A DNA stretch of 64,000 nucleotides from Doris montereyensis (GCA_037039925.1 JAXRKP010001146.1:2501-66500); one strand, 5' to 3'; counted from the first letter of the stretch, positions 46,601 to 57,478 are shown. Notes: generated by a model from the sequence alone, not told the origin. A program made the numbers and translations.

Positions 46601-49600
46601 GGAGGTTGGTGGGAGAGAGGAGATTGGGGGTTGGTGGGAGGGAGGAGGTTGGTGGGAGAGAGGAGGAGGGGTTGGTGGGAGGGAGGAGGTTGGTGGGAGA
46701 GCAAAGGAGGTTGGTGGTTGGTGGGAGAGAGGAGGTTGGAGGTTGGTGGGAGAGAGGAGGTTGAGATAGCGGTTGGTGGGAGAGAGGAGGTTGGTGGTTG
46801 GTGGGAGAGTGGGTACTGGAGGTTGGTGGGAGAGAGGAGGTTGGTGGGAGAGAGGTTGGTGGTCAGGTTGAGAGGAGGTTGGTGGGAGAGAGGAGGTTGG
46901 TGGGAGAGAGAGTTGGTGGGAGGTTGGTGGGAGAGAGGAGGTTGGTGGGAGAGAGGAGGTTGGTGGTTGGTGGGAGAGAGGAGGTTGGTGGGAGAGAGTT
47001 GAGGTTGGTGGGAGAGAGGAGGTGGGATCTTGGTTGGTGGGAGAGAGGAGGTTGGTGGGAGAGAGGAGGTTGGTGGGAGAGAGGAGGTTGGTGGGAGAGA
47101 GGAGAGTTGGTGGGAGAGAGGAGGTTGGTGGGAGAGAGGAGGTTGGTGGGAGAGAGGAGGTTGGTGGGAGAGGAGGAGGTTGGTGGGAGAGGAGGTTGGT
47201 GGGGAAGAGGAGGTTGGTGGTTGGTGGGAGAGAGGACGATGGTTGGGGAGAGAGGAGGTTGGTGGTTGGTGGGGGAGAGAGGAGGTTGGTGGGAGAGAGG
47301 AGGTTGGCGGGTTATGGGATAGAAGGAGGTTTGGTGGTTGGTGGGAGAGAGGAGGATGGTGGGAGAGAGGAGGTTGGTGGGAGAGAGGAGGTTGGTGGTT
47401 GGTGGGAGAAGGAGGATGGTGGGAGAGAGGAGGTTGGTGGGAGAGAGGAGGTTGGTGGTTGGTGGGAGAGAGGAGGTTGGTGGGAAAGAGGAGGTTGGTG
47501 GGAGAGAGGAGGTTGGTGGGAGAGAGGAGGTTGGTGGTGGGGAGAGAGGAGGTTGGTTTCTGAGGTTGAGTGGGAGTCTGAGGAGGTTGGTGGGAGAGAG
47601 GAGGTTGGTGGGAGAGAGGAGGTTGGTGGGAGGAGGAGGATGGTGGGAGAGAAGGTTGGTGGGAGAGGAGGTTGGCGGTTGGTGGGAGAGAGGAGGTTGG
47701 TGGGAGAGAGGAGGTTGGTGGTTGGTGGGAGAGGAGGTTGGTGGTTGGTGTAGAGAGAGGAGGTTGGTGGTTGGTGGGAGAGAGGAGGTTGGTGGTTTGG
47801 TGGGGAGAGAGGTTGGTGGTTGGTTCTTCCTGAGGAGATTTGGTGGTTGGTGGTTGGTGGGAGAGAGGGAGGTTGGTGGTTGGTGGTTGGTGGAGAGAGG
47901 AGGTTGGTGGTTGGTGGGAGAGAGGAGGTTGGTGGTTGGTGGGAGAGGAGGCGGGTTGAGTGGGTTGGTGGTTGGTGGGAGAGAGGAGGTTGGGGGTTGG
48001 TGGGAGAGAGGAGGTTGGTGGGAGAGAGGAGGTTGGTGGTTGGTGGGAGAGAGGAGGTTGGGGGGTTGGTGGGAGAGATAGGGGGTTGGGGGTTGGTGGG
48101 AGAGAGGAGGTTGGGGTTGGTGGGAGAGAGGAGGTTGGTAACTTGGGAGAGAGGAGGTTGGGGGTTGGTGGGAGAGAGGGAGGTTGGGGGTTGGTGGGAG
48201 AGAGGAGGTTGGTGGTTGGTGGGAGAGAGGAGGTTGGTGGTTGGTGGGAGAGAGGAGGTTGGTGGTTGGTGGGAGAGAGGAGGTTGGTGGTTGGTGGGGA
48301 GAGGAGGTTGGAGGTTGGTGGGAGAGAGGAGGTTGGTGGTTGGTGGGAGAGAGGAGGTTGAGGTTGGTGGGAGAGGAGGTGCCAATGAGGTTGGTGGGAG
48401 AGAGGAGGTTGGTGGGGTGGAGAGAGGAGGTTGGTGGGAGAGATGGAGGTTGGTTGGTGGGAGAGAGGAGGTTGGTTGGTGGGAGAGAGGAGGTTGGTGG
48501 GAGAGAGGAGGTTGGCGGTTGGTGGGAGAGATACATTATGTGGGAAGTAAGGAGGTTGGTGGGGGAGAGAGGATTATGGTGGGAGAGAGGAGGTTGGTGG
48601 TTGGTGGGAGATACAGGAGGTTGGTGGAAAGAGGAGGTTGGAGGTTGGTGGGAGAGAGGAGGTTGGTGGGAGAGAGATAGGTTGGGGTTGGTGGGAGAAA
48701 GAGGAAACTACATGGTTGGTGGGAGAGAGGAGGTTGGTTGGTGGAGAGAGAGGTCAAGGTTGGTGGGAGAGGAGGTTGGTGGTTGTGGTGGGAGGAGGAG
48801 GAGGTTGGTGGGAGAGAGGAGGTTGAAGGTTGGTGGGAAGAAGAGGAGTGTTGGTGGGTTGGTGGGAGAGAGGGGGTTGGTGGGAGAAGGAGGTTGCGGT
48901 TGGTGGGAGAGGTTGGTGGGAGTAAGGAGGTTGGTGGGAGACGACCAGTTGGTGGGAGAGAGGAGGTTGGTGGGAGAGAGGAGTTGGTGGGAGAGAGGGG
49001 TTGGTGGGAGAGGGGGTTGGTGGGAGAGAGGGGGTTGGTGGGAGAGGGGAGGTTGGCGGTTGGTGGGAGAGAGGAGGTTGGTGGGAGAGAGGAGGTTGGT
49101 GGGAGAGAGGAGGTTGGTGGGAGAGAGGAGGTTATTGGGAGAGGAGGTTGGTGGGAGGGAGAGAGTTGGGTTGTGGGAGAGAAGGAGGTTGGTGGGAGAG
49201 AGGAGGTTGGTGGGAGAGAGGAGGTTTGTTGGTGGGAGAGAGGAGGTTGGTGGGAGAGAGGAGGTTGGTGGGAGAGAGGAGGTTGGTGGGAGAGAGGAGG
49301 TTGGTGGTTGGAGGAGGAGAGAGGAGGTTGGGAGGAGAGAGGGAGGTTGGTGGGAGAGAGAGGTTGGTGGGAGAGAGGAGGTTGGTGGGAGAGAGGAGGT
49401 TGGTGGGAGAGAGGAGGTTGGTGGGAGAGAGGAGGTTGGTGGGAGAGAGAGGGTTGGTGGGAGAGAGGAGGTTACAGTTGGGAGAGAGGGGGTTGGTGGG
49501 AGAGCAACAGGAGGTTGGTGAAGAGGAGGTTGGTGGAGAGAGGGGGTTGGTGGGAGAGAGGGGGTTGGTGGGAGAGGAGGTTGGTGGGAGAGAGGGGGTT

Positions 49601-52600
49601 GGTGGAGAGAGGAGGTTGGTGGGAGAGGAGGTTGGCAGTTGGTGAGAGAGGAGGTTGGTGGGAGAGAGTTGGGGTTGGTGGGAGAGAGGAGGTTGGTGGG
49701 AGAGAGGAGGTTGGTGGGAGAGAGGAGGTTGGTGGAGAGAGGAGGTTGGTGGGAGAGAGGAGGTTGGTGGGAGAGAGGAGGTTGGTGGTTGGTGGGAGAG
49801 GAAGGAGGTTGGTGGGAGAGAGGAGGTTGGTGGGAGAGAGGAGGTTGGTGGTTGGTGGGAGAGAGAGGTTGGAGGTTGGTGGGAGAGAGGAGGTTGGTGG
49901 GAGAGAGGAGGTTGGTGGGAGAGAGGAGTGGTTGGTGGGAGAGAGGAGGTTGGTGGGAGAGAGGAGGTTGGGAAGAGGAGGTTGGTGGGAGAGAGGAGGT
50001 TGGTGGGAGAGGGGAGGTTGAGGGAGAGAGGAGGTTGGTGGGAGAGAGGAGGTTGGTGGGAGAGAGGAGGTTGGTGGGAGAGAGAGGTTGGTGGGGAGAG
50101 AGGAGGTTGAAGGAGTTGGTGGGAGAGAGGAGGTTGGGGGAGAGGGAGAGAGGAGGTTGGGGGTTGGTGGGAGAGAGGAGGTTGGTGGTTGGTGGGAGAG
50201 AGGAGGTTGGGGGTTGGTGGGAGAGAGGAGGTTGAGTGGGAGAGAGGAGAGGAGGTTGGAGGTTGGTGGGAGAGAGGAGGTTGGAGAGAGGAGGTGGGAG
50301 AGGAGGTTGGAGGTTGGTGGGAGAGAAGGAGGTTGGGGTTGGTGGGAGAGAGGAGGTTGGGGGGTTGGTAGGGAGAGAGAAAAGGTTGGGGTTGGTGGGA
50401 GAGAGGAGGTTGGTGGGAGAGAGGAGGTTGGTGGTTGGTGGGAGAGAGAGAGGTTGAGGTTGGTGGGAGAGAGGAGGTTGGGGGTTGGTGGGAGAGAGGA
50501 GGTTGGGGGTTGGTGGGAGAGAAGGAGGTTGGTGGGAGGGTGGGAGGAGGAGGAGAGGGAGGTTGGTGGGAGAGAGAGGTTGGGGGGGAGAGAGAGGAGG
50601 TTGGTGGGAGAGAGGAGGTTGGGGTTGGAGGGAGAGAGGAGGTTGAAACAGACAGAGAGAGAGGAGGTTGGGGGTTGGTGGGAGAGAGGAAGTTGAGGGG
50701 TTGGTGGGAGAGAGGAGGTTGGTGGGAGAGAGGAGGTTGAGTGGTGAGAGAGAGGAGGTTGGTGGGAGAGAGAGAGGTTGGGGGAGGTGGAGAGAGAGTT
50801 GGTGGGAGAGGAGAAAGAGTGGGAGAGAGGAGGTTGGTGGGAGAGAGGAGGTTGGGGGTTGGTGAGAGAGAGGAGGTTGGTGGGAGAGAGGAGGTTATGG
50901 TTGGTGGGAGAGAGGAGAGTTGGTGGGAGAGAGGAGGGAGGTTGGTGGGAGAGGAGGAGGTTGGTGAGAGAGGGAGGTTGGGGGTTGGTGAGAGAGAGGT
51001 TGGAGGTTGGTGGGAGAGAGGAGGTTGGGTGGGTGAGGAGAGGAGGTTGGTGGGAGGAGGACGTTGGTGGTTGGTGGGAGAGAGGAGGTTGGAGGTTGGT
51101 GGAGAGAGGAGGTTGGTGGGAGAGAGGAGGTTGGTGGGAGAGAGGAGGTTGGTGGGAGAGGGAGAGAGGAGGTTGGTGGTTGGTTGGAGAGAGGAGGTTG
51201 GTGGGGAGGAGGAGGTTGGTGGTTGGTGGGAGAGAGGAGGTTGGTGGAGAGAGAGAGGAGGAGAGAGTTGGTGGGAGAGAGGAGGTTGGAGAGTGGGAGA
51301 GAGGAGGTTGGTGGGAGAGAGGAGGTTGGTTGGTGGGAGAAAGCGGTTGGTGGGAGAGAGGAGGTTGGTGGTTGGTGGGAGAAGAGAGGTTGGTGGGAGA
51401 GGAGGTTGGTGGGAGAAGAGGAGGTTGGTGTGGGAAGAGGTTGGTGGGAGAGAGGAGGTTGGTGGGAGAGAGGAGGTGGGGGTTGGAGAGAGAGAGAGGT
51501 TGGTGGTTGGTGGGAGAGAGGTTGGAGAGAGGGGGTTGGTGAAGAGAAGGAGGTTGAAAGTTGGTGGGAGAGAGGAGGTTGGTGGGGGAGGAGAGAGGAG
51601 GTTGGTGGGAGAGGAGGTTGGTGGTTGGTGGAAGAGAGTGAGAGGTTGGTGGAAGAGGGTTGGTGGGAGAGGAGAGAGGAGTTGGTGGGAGGGAGGAGGT
51701 TGGTGGGTTGGGGAGAGAGGAGGTTGGGGTTGGTGGAAGAGAGAGGAGGAGGTTGGTGGTTGGTGGGAGAGAGGAGAGTTGGTGGGAGAGAGGAGGTTGG
51801 TGGTTGAGTGAGAGTTGGTGGGAGGTTGGTGGTTGGTGGGAGAGAGAGGGGAGGTTGGTGGGAGAGAGGAGGTTGGTGGAGAGAGAGAGAGGTTGGTGTT
51901 GGTGGGGAGAGAGGAGGTTGGTGGGAGAGAGGAGGTTGGTGGGAGAGAGGAGGTTGGGAGAGAGGAGGTTGGTGGTTGGTGGGAGAGAGGAGGTTGGTGG
52001 TTGAGAGAGAGGGAGGGTTGGTGAGAGAGAGGTTGGTGGGAGAGAGGAGGTTGGTGGGAGAGAGGAGGTTGGGGGTTGGTGGGAGAGAGAGTGAGTTGGT
52101 GGGAGAGAGGAGGTTGGAGGTTGGTGGGAGAGAGGAGTTGGTGGTTGGTGGGAGAGAGAGAGAGGAGGTTGGGGTTGGTGGGAGAGAGGAGGTTGGTGGG
52201 AGAGAGGAGGCTGGGGTTGGTGGGAGAGAGGAGGTTGGTGGTTGGTGGGAGAGAGGTGGTTGGGGGTTAATTAAAGAGGAGGTTGGTGGGAGGAGGTTGG
52301 GGGTTGGTGGGAGAGGTGGTTGGTGGGAGAGAGGAGGTTGGTGAGTTGGTGGGAGAGAAGGAGGTTGGTGGTTGGTGGGAGAGAGGGAGGTTGGGGGAGT
52401 GGGAGGAGGAGTTGGAGGGAGAGGAGGGGTGGGAGAGGAGGTTGGGGGTTGGTGGGAGAGAGGAGGTTGGTGGGAGAGGGGTTGGGTGGTTGGGAGAGAG
52501 AGAGAGGAGAGTGGGAGGTTGAGGGTTGGTGGGAGAGAGGAGGTTGGAGGTTGGTGGGAGAGAGGGAGGGAGGTTGAGAGGGAGAGAGAGAGGGAGGAGG

Positions 52601-54660
52601 GGGTTGGTGGGAGAGAGGAGGTTGGTGGGAGAGAGAGGAGGTTGGTGGGAGAGAGGGTTGGTGGGAGAACCCATCTTTGATTGGTTATGGGAGAGATAGG
52701 TTGGTGGGACAACTGAGGAGGAGGTTGGTGGGAGAGATCTTGCAGGTTGGTGGGAGAGAGGGGGTTGGTGGGAGATTCTTGAGGTTGGGGGTTACAATTT
52801 GAGAGGAGGTTGGGGTTTTCTTTCTTTTTTGGATGTTAGGATTTTTGGGGAGAGAGGTTGGTGGGAGAGAGGAGGTTGGGGCGTGGTAAGGAGGGTCAAG
52901 GGGGTTGTTTGGGAACTACCAGGTTGGTGGGAGAGTCTGCCTTTGGTGGGAGAGAGGAGGTTGGTTCGAGTCAGAGGAGGTTGGTGGGAGAGAGGAGTTG
53001 CTGGGAGAGAGGAGGTTGGTGGGAGAGAGGAGGTTGGTGGGCCTTCTTCTTCTTCTTCTTCTTCTTCTTCTAGGCCAGAGGAGGTTGGTGGGAGAGAGGA
53101 TTGTTGGTGGGAGAGAGGGAGGTTCTGGGAGAGAGGAGGTTCTTGGGAGAGGAGGTTGGGGGTTGGTGGGAGAGAGGAGGTTGGGGGTTGGTGGGGGTTG
53201 GTGGGAGAGAGGAGGTTGGTGGGAGAGGAGGTTGGTGGGAGAGAGGAGGTTGGTGGGAGAGGAGGTTTTGGGAGAGGAGGGGTTGGTGGGAGAGAGGAGG
53301 TTGGGGTGGGAGGAGGTTCTGGGAGAGGAGGTTCTTGGGAGAGAGAGGAGGTTGGTGGGAGAGAGGAGGTTGGTGGGAGAGGAGGTTTTCTTGGTGGGAG
53401 AGGAGGTTGGGGGTTGGTGGGGTTGGTGGGAGAGAGGAGGTTGATGGAGAGAGGAGGTTGGTGGGAGAGAGGAGGTTGGTGGGAGAGAGGAGGTTGGTGG
53501 GAGAGAGGAGGTTGGTGGGAGAGAGGAGGTTGGTGGGAGAGAGGAGGTTGGTGGGAAGAGGGGTTGGTGGGAGAGAGGAGGTTGGTGGGAGAGAGGAGGT
53601 TGGTGGGAGAGAGGAGGTTGGTGGGGAGAGAGGAGGTTGGTGGGAGAGAGGAGGTTGGTGGGAGAGAGGAGGTTGGTGGGAGAGAGGAGGTTGGTGGGAG
53701 AGAGGAGGTTGGTGGGAGAGAGGAGGATGGGGGTTGGTGGGAGAGAGGAGGTTGGTGGGAGAGAGGAGGTTGGGGAGGTGGGACCACCAGAGGAGAGGTA
53801 GGTTGGTGGGAGAGAGGTGGTTGGTGGGAGAGAGGAGGTTGGTGGGAGAAGGAGGTTGGTGGGAGAGGAGGTTGGGGGTTGGTGGGAGGAGGAGGTTGGT
53901 GGGATAGACTAGGAGGTTGGTGGAGAGAGGAGGTTGGTACTAGGAGGTTGGTGGGAGAGAGGAGGTTTGGGAGTTTGGATAATGGTTGGTGGGAGAGAGG
54001 AGGTTGGTGGGACTAGAGGAGGTTGGTGGGAGAGAAGAGGAGGTTGGTGGAGAGAGGAGGTTGGGGGTTTAGGGGAGAGGAGGTTGGGGAGTTGGTGGGA
54101 GAGAGGAGGTTGGGGGTTGGTGGGAGAGGAGGTTGGGGTTGGTGGGAGAGACTGAGGTTGGGGGTTGGTGGGAGAGAGGTTGGGGGGTGGGAGAGGGAGG
54201 ACAACAACGACTGACAATGGGGGTTGGTGGGAGAGAGGTTGGGGGTTGGTGGGAGAGAGGAGGTTGGGGGGTTGGTGGGAGGGAGGAGGTTGGGGGTTGA
54301 CAATGGGAGAGAGGGGGTTGAATCAGACCAGGTTGGTGGGAGAGAGGAAACAAAGAGAGGAACAACGGGAGAGGGAGGTGTTGGTGGGAGAGAGGAGGTT
54401 GATGGGAGGAGGAGGTTGGTCAAAGAGAACAACAAGAGACAAGGTTGGTGGGAGAGAGGAGGTTGGTGGTTGTGGGAGAGAATCAACAACAAGGGGGAAA
54501 ATGGTGGGAGAGAGGAGGTTGGGGTTGGTGGGAGAGAGGAGGTTGGGGTTGGTGGGAGAGAGGAGGTTGGGGGTTGGTGGGGAGAGAGGAGGTTGGGGGA
54601 TTGGTGGGAGGGAGGGGGTTGGGGGGTTGGTGGGAGAGTGGAGATGGGGGGAGGGAGAAA
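37670..54660. repeat. 17 kb minisatellite, 18-bp GGTTGGTGGGAGAGAGGA and 25-bp variant
   Basis: All units have the same orientation. The 25-bp form is the 18-mer preceded by GGTTGGG. At 18-25 bp per unit, 17 kb holds several hundred copies. Blocks of near-pure 18-mer (about 40380-40470, 45880-46110, 47040-47180, 53440-53730) alternate with 25-mer-rich blocks (42720-43130, 44100-44560). Neither unit contains a stop in any frame on either strand, which explains open frames up to 1,350 codons; these are not genes. The plus strand is G/A-rich with many GGTTGGTGGG words. The array lies in an intron of the METTL24-like gene, where the transcript strand is C/T-rich. The right edge (52.7-54.6 kb) is most diverged. 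Confidence 0.97.
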
Positions 54661-55055
54661 GAAAAGTCGAGCATAATTATGTGCAATCAATGACCCAAAT
54701 ATTTGTCAATGTTTTAAATAGCAAACAGATAAGCTGAGGGTCAAATGTTACGGGTTAATATTCATTGGCTCCTTTTCATTTGTCCATAGTTATGACTAAA
54801 TTTTGTCAGCAGTTAACCAACAACAAGATTGAACACGTTGTTTTATTTTAACGAAGAAAATGTAGCTCCCTACATGATTGTAGGGTCCACAACGATGACA
54901 ATGGTGTTGGGAAATCAACAACAACAGTGTACGACTGCTTACGTCTGATGTCTTAACAAAGACATTTCAGGAACATCTCTTGACCAGAATTAGGATTTTA
55001 AAAGAGACCAATGCTGTGACTTTTCATACTAACTTTGTGAATACGTTAACAAAGA
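54661..55055. other. Unique intronic stretch with scattered satellite words
   Basis: No exon recognised. It contains ACAACGATGACAATGG and ATCAACAACAACAG near 54890-54925, words from the array at 62.2-63.6 kb. Confidence 0.45.
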
Positions 55056-55613
55056 CGGCAAAGTCCATATCAACTATACTAGGCAAAGCAAATCCTATAC
55101 TCACAGTTGATATAAACAATACTAAGTAAAGCAAATCCTATACTCACAGTTGATATAAACAATACTAAGTAAAGCAAATCCTATACTCACAGTTGATATA
55201 AACAATACTAAGTAAAGCAAATCCTATACTCACAGTTGATATAAACAATACTAAGTAAAGCAAATCCTATACTCACAGTTGATATAAACTATACTAGGCA
55301 AAGCAAATCCTATACTCACAGTTGATATAAACTATACTAAGTAAAGCAAATCCTATACTCACAGTTGATATAAACTATACTAGGCAAAGCAAATCCTATA
55401 CTCACAGTTGATATAAACTATACTAAGTAAAGCAAATCCTATACTCAAAGTTGATATAAACTATACTAAGTAAAGCAAATCTATACTCACAGTTGATATA
55501 AACTATACTAGGCAAATCAAATCCTCAACTCAAAGTTGATATAAATATACTAGGCAAAGCAAATCTTCTACTCAAAGTTGATATAAACTATACTAGGCAA
55601 AGCAAGTCCTCAC
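55056..55613 (-). repeat. 43-bp tandem repeat adjoining exon 2 of the METTL24-like gene
   Basis: About 13 copies. On the gene-sense (minus) strand the unit is GTTTATATCAACTGTGAGTA plus TAGGATTTGCTTTGCCTAGTA, so each copy has GTGAGTA, a strong 5' splice-site match. The exon 2 border itself (CTCAACTTTAAGTGAGGACT then TGCTTTGCC) looks like a diverged unit. Confidence 0.9.
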
Positions 55614-55755
55614 TTAAAGTTGAGCGTATCGTAACCTAAAGCACAGTCCCCATCTTTGTCTCCAGGCATCCGACACAATTGGAAAGTTCGGTGATAGCTT
55701 TCCACAACAACAGGGATTACTTTCTTTGAGTGAATGAACCAGCGATGCCCAGTCA
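55614..55755 (-). CDS. METTL24-like gene, internal coding exon 2
   Basis: An acceptor with a pyrimidine tract (TTCTGTTCCTCCTGTCGACC, then CAACAG) precedes a clean reading: TGHRWFIHSKKVIPVVVESY, then HRTFQLCRMPGDKDGDCALG, then YDTLNF. Composition is protein-like and non-repetitive, unlike everything around it. Entry phase 1 matches the exon at 56543. The donor AA/GTGAGG at 55613 is good but leaves two bases, which does not fit the phase 1 acceptor of the last exon. A weaker in-phase donor, TTTAG/GTTACG, would end the exon at 55636. I assign it to the METTL24-like gene from strand, position and phase, not from a remembered homologue. Confidence 0.6.
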
Positions 55756-55866
55756 CTGTTGGGTCGACAGGAGGAACAGAATACTTGGTCCGACTGGGTA
55801 TCGATCTCTAGTCTCCTGGGTGGTAGCCAGGCGCTCTACCTCCTGAGCTATTGTTGCGTCTATAAA
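55756..55866 (-). mobile_element. tRNA-like SINE head fragment next to exon 2
   Basis: Minus strand: AATAGCTCAGGAGGTAGAGC (A-box region) and GAGATCGATACCCAGTCGG (B-box region). It runs up to the exon 2 acceptor, so the pyrimidine tract may come from this insertion. The anticodon region does not form a normal tRNA. Confidence 0.55.
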
Positions 55867-55931
55867 TTCGTCGATGAGAAATATGATACGGTATCGAACA
55901 AAGGGAAGTCGATGAGGTCCAGGTAAACACC

Positions 55932-56537
55932 GGGGACAGTATCGATATTGTGCACATACGTTCTTCCTGTCTGATTTCCCAACATAGTCTGACAGTATCG
56001 ATATCGTACACTTACGTTCTTCCTTTCTGATTTCCCAACATAGTTTGACAGTATCGATATCGTACACTTACGTTCTTCCTGTTGATTTCCCACATAGTTT
56101 GACAGTATCGATATCGTACACTTACGTTCTTCCTGTTAGGGATTTCCAACAATTTGACAATGGTGATCGATATCAACAACAACAAGTCTGACAACAACAT
56201 CGATGACAATGGTATCGATATCGCAACACTTACGTTCTTCCTTTTAGGGATTTTAGTCTGACAGTATCGATATCGTACACTAACGTTTTCAATGTCTGAT
56301 TTCGTACATAGTCTGACAGTATCGATATCGTACACTAACGTTTTTCCTGTCTGATTTCCAACATAGTCTGACAAGTGATCGATATCGCACACTTACGTTC
56401 TTCCTGTCTGATTTCCCACATAGTCTGACAGTATCGATATCCTATACTTACGTTCTTCCTGTCTGATTTCCCACATAGTTTGACAGTATCGATATCGTAC
56501 ACTTACGTTCTTCCTGTCTGATTTCCCAACATAGTTC
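55932..56537 (-). repeat. 56-bp tandem repeat adjoining exon 1 of the METTL24-like gene
   Basis: Ten units. On the minus strand each reads ATGTTGGGAAATCAGACAGG, AAGAACGTAAGTGTACG, ATATCGATACTGTCAGACT. At least seven keep AACGTAAGT, a perfect 5' splice-site core. The unit nearest the exon starts right after its stop codon. One unit (about 56150-56230) carries inserted AACAACAACAAG and GATGACAATGG words. Confidence 0.92.
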
Positions 56538-56724
56538 TCAACGATCAATTTTGTTTCTGTAGATGGAAGTGACCAACACATAGCCCAGAAAGGCAGCACA
56601 GGCCAGGACTAGCTGGATGTGCAGGAAGCGGAAACGCCGAGCAGTGGAATTCGATACCAGCGACATTTTGGGTTGTTTTCACCGATGTTCAGGAATCACT
56701 GACTTGAGATGCTGATTGAAAAGT
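56538..56724 (-). CDS. METTL24-like gene, first coding exon (membrane anchor)
   Basis: The exon starts after a strong acceptor (GTTGTCTTCCTTCCAG, 56725) with 58 nt of untranslated sequence, then ATG at 56666. It reads MSLVSNSTARRFRFLHIQ, then LVLACAAFLGYVLVTSIY, then RNKIDR: a short basic tail and one hydrophobic helix, a type II anchor as expected for a Golgi or secretory-pathway enzyme. The TGA at 56540-56538 ends the frame. A GTTGAG donor at 56542 would leave phase 1, matching exon 2. A better donor (AAC/GTAAGT, 56506) is also phase 1 but lies past the TGA. An upstream non-coding exon is implied. The link to the downstream methyltransferase exons is inferred. Confidence 0.6.
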
Positions 56725-57145
56725 CTGGAAGGAAGACAACGAAACAATAAGACATTTGATAACTATAATATCATAATCAACTGACTCTGTACGATATCAG
56801 GTTAAACGTAACTTTCGCAACGTGAGCATAAAGGTAACAACAAAGGAATTTCCGAATGGTAATAATAATATACGCGAATTGATGAAAATTATTTGGAAAA
56901 TCAATGTCAGAGAGAGGTGATAATTTATGACGAGTATATTATAGTAAAATGAAAGAATATAATTTAAAGCCTTTAAAACATGTGCGTTCATAGGAGGGCG
57001 GAGAGGGTTGAGATAAAAGAGGAGGGAGGTGTGACGTCAGTGAGACTAGGATTAGAAACTGTGACGTCTGCCAATGACGCCATCTTTCTTACCGCCATAC
57101 ACACTTTGGTCTACGGGACTATCGCATGTTTTCAAGATCAGTTAA
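56725..57145 (-). promoter_or_regulatory. Promoter-like patch upstream of the METTL24-like gene
   Basis: A palindromic CRE (TGACGTCA) at 57032-57039, a second CRE-like GTGACGTCTG at 57061, CCAAT at 57071-57075 and a YY1-like GCCATCTTT at about 57079 lie within 60 bp. They are about 300-350 bp before the acceptor of the first coding exon. An upstream untranslated exon would also have to lie here. Motif-based only. Confidence 0.3.
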
Positions 57146-57478
57146 AATACATTATGTTGAAGTAACAGCTACAGCGAAACGAAATACATTATGTAAAAGT
57201 AAAAGCTACAACGAAACGAAATGCATTATGTTAAAGTAAAAGTTACAACGAAACGAGATACATTATGTTAAAGTAAAAGTTACAACGAAACGAGATACAT
57301 TATGTTAAAGTAAAAGCTACAACGAAACGAGATACATTATGTTAAAGTAAAAGCTACAACGAAACGAGATACATTATGTTAAAGTAAAAGCTACAACGAA
57401 ACGAGATACATTATGTTAAAGTAAAAGCTACAACGAAACGAGATACATTATGTTAAAGTAAAAGCTACAACGAAACTA
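57146..57478. repeat. 36-bp tandem repeat, nine copies
   Basis: ACATTATGTTAAAGTAAAAG plus CTACAACGAAACGAGA, highly regular in the last six copies. Confidence 0.94.

Noticed and set aside
37685..54690. Dozens of long open frames (up to 1,350 codons) with Val-Gly-Gly-Arg-Glu, Trp-Trp-Glu-Arg or Ser-His-Gln-Pro repeats
   Set aside because: The 18- and 25-bp units contain no stop codon in any frame on either strand, so long frames follow from composition. All frames are open in parallel, and there is no non-repeat domain, splice border or start context.
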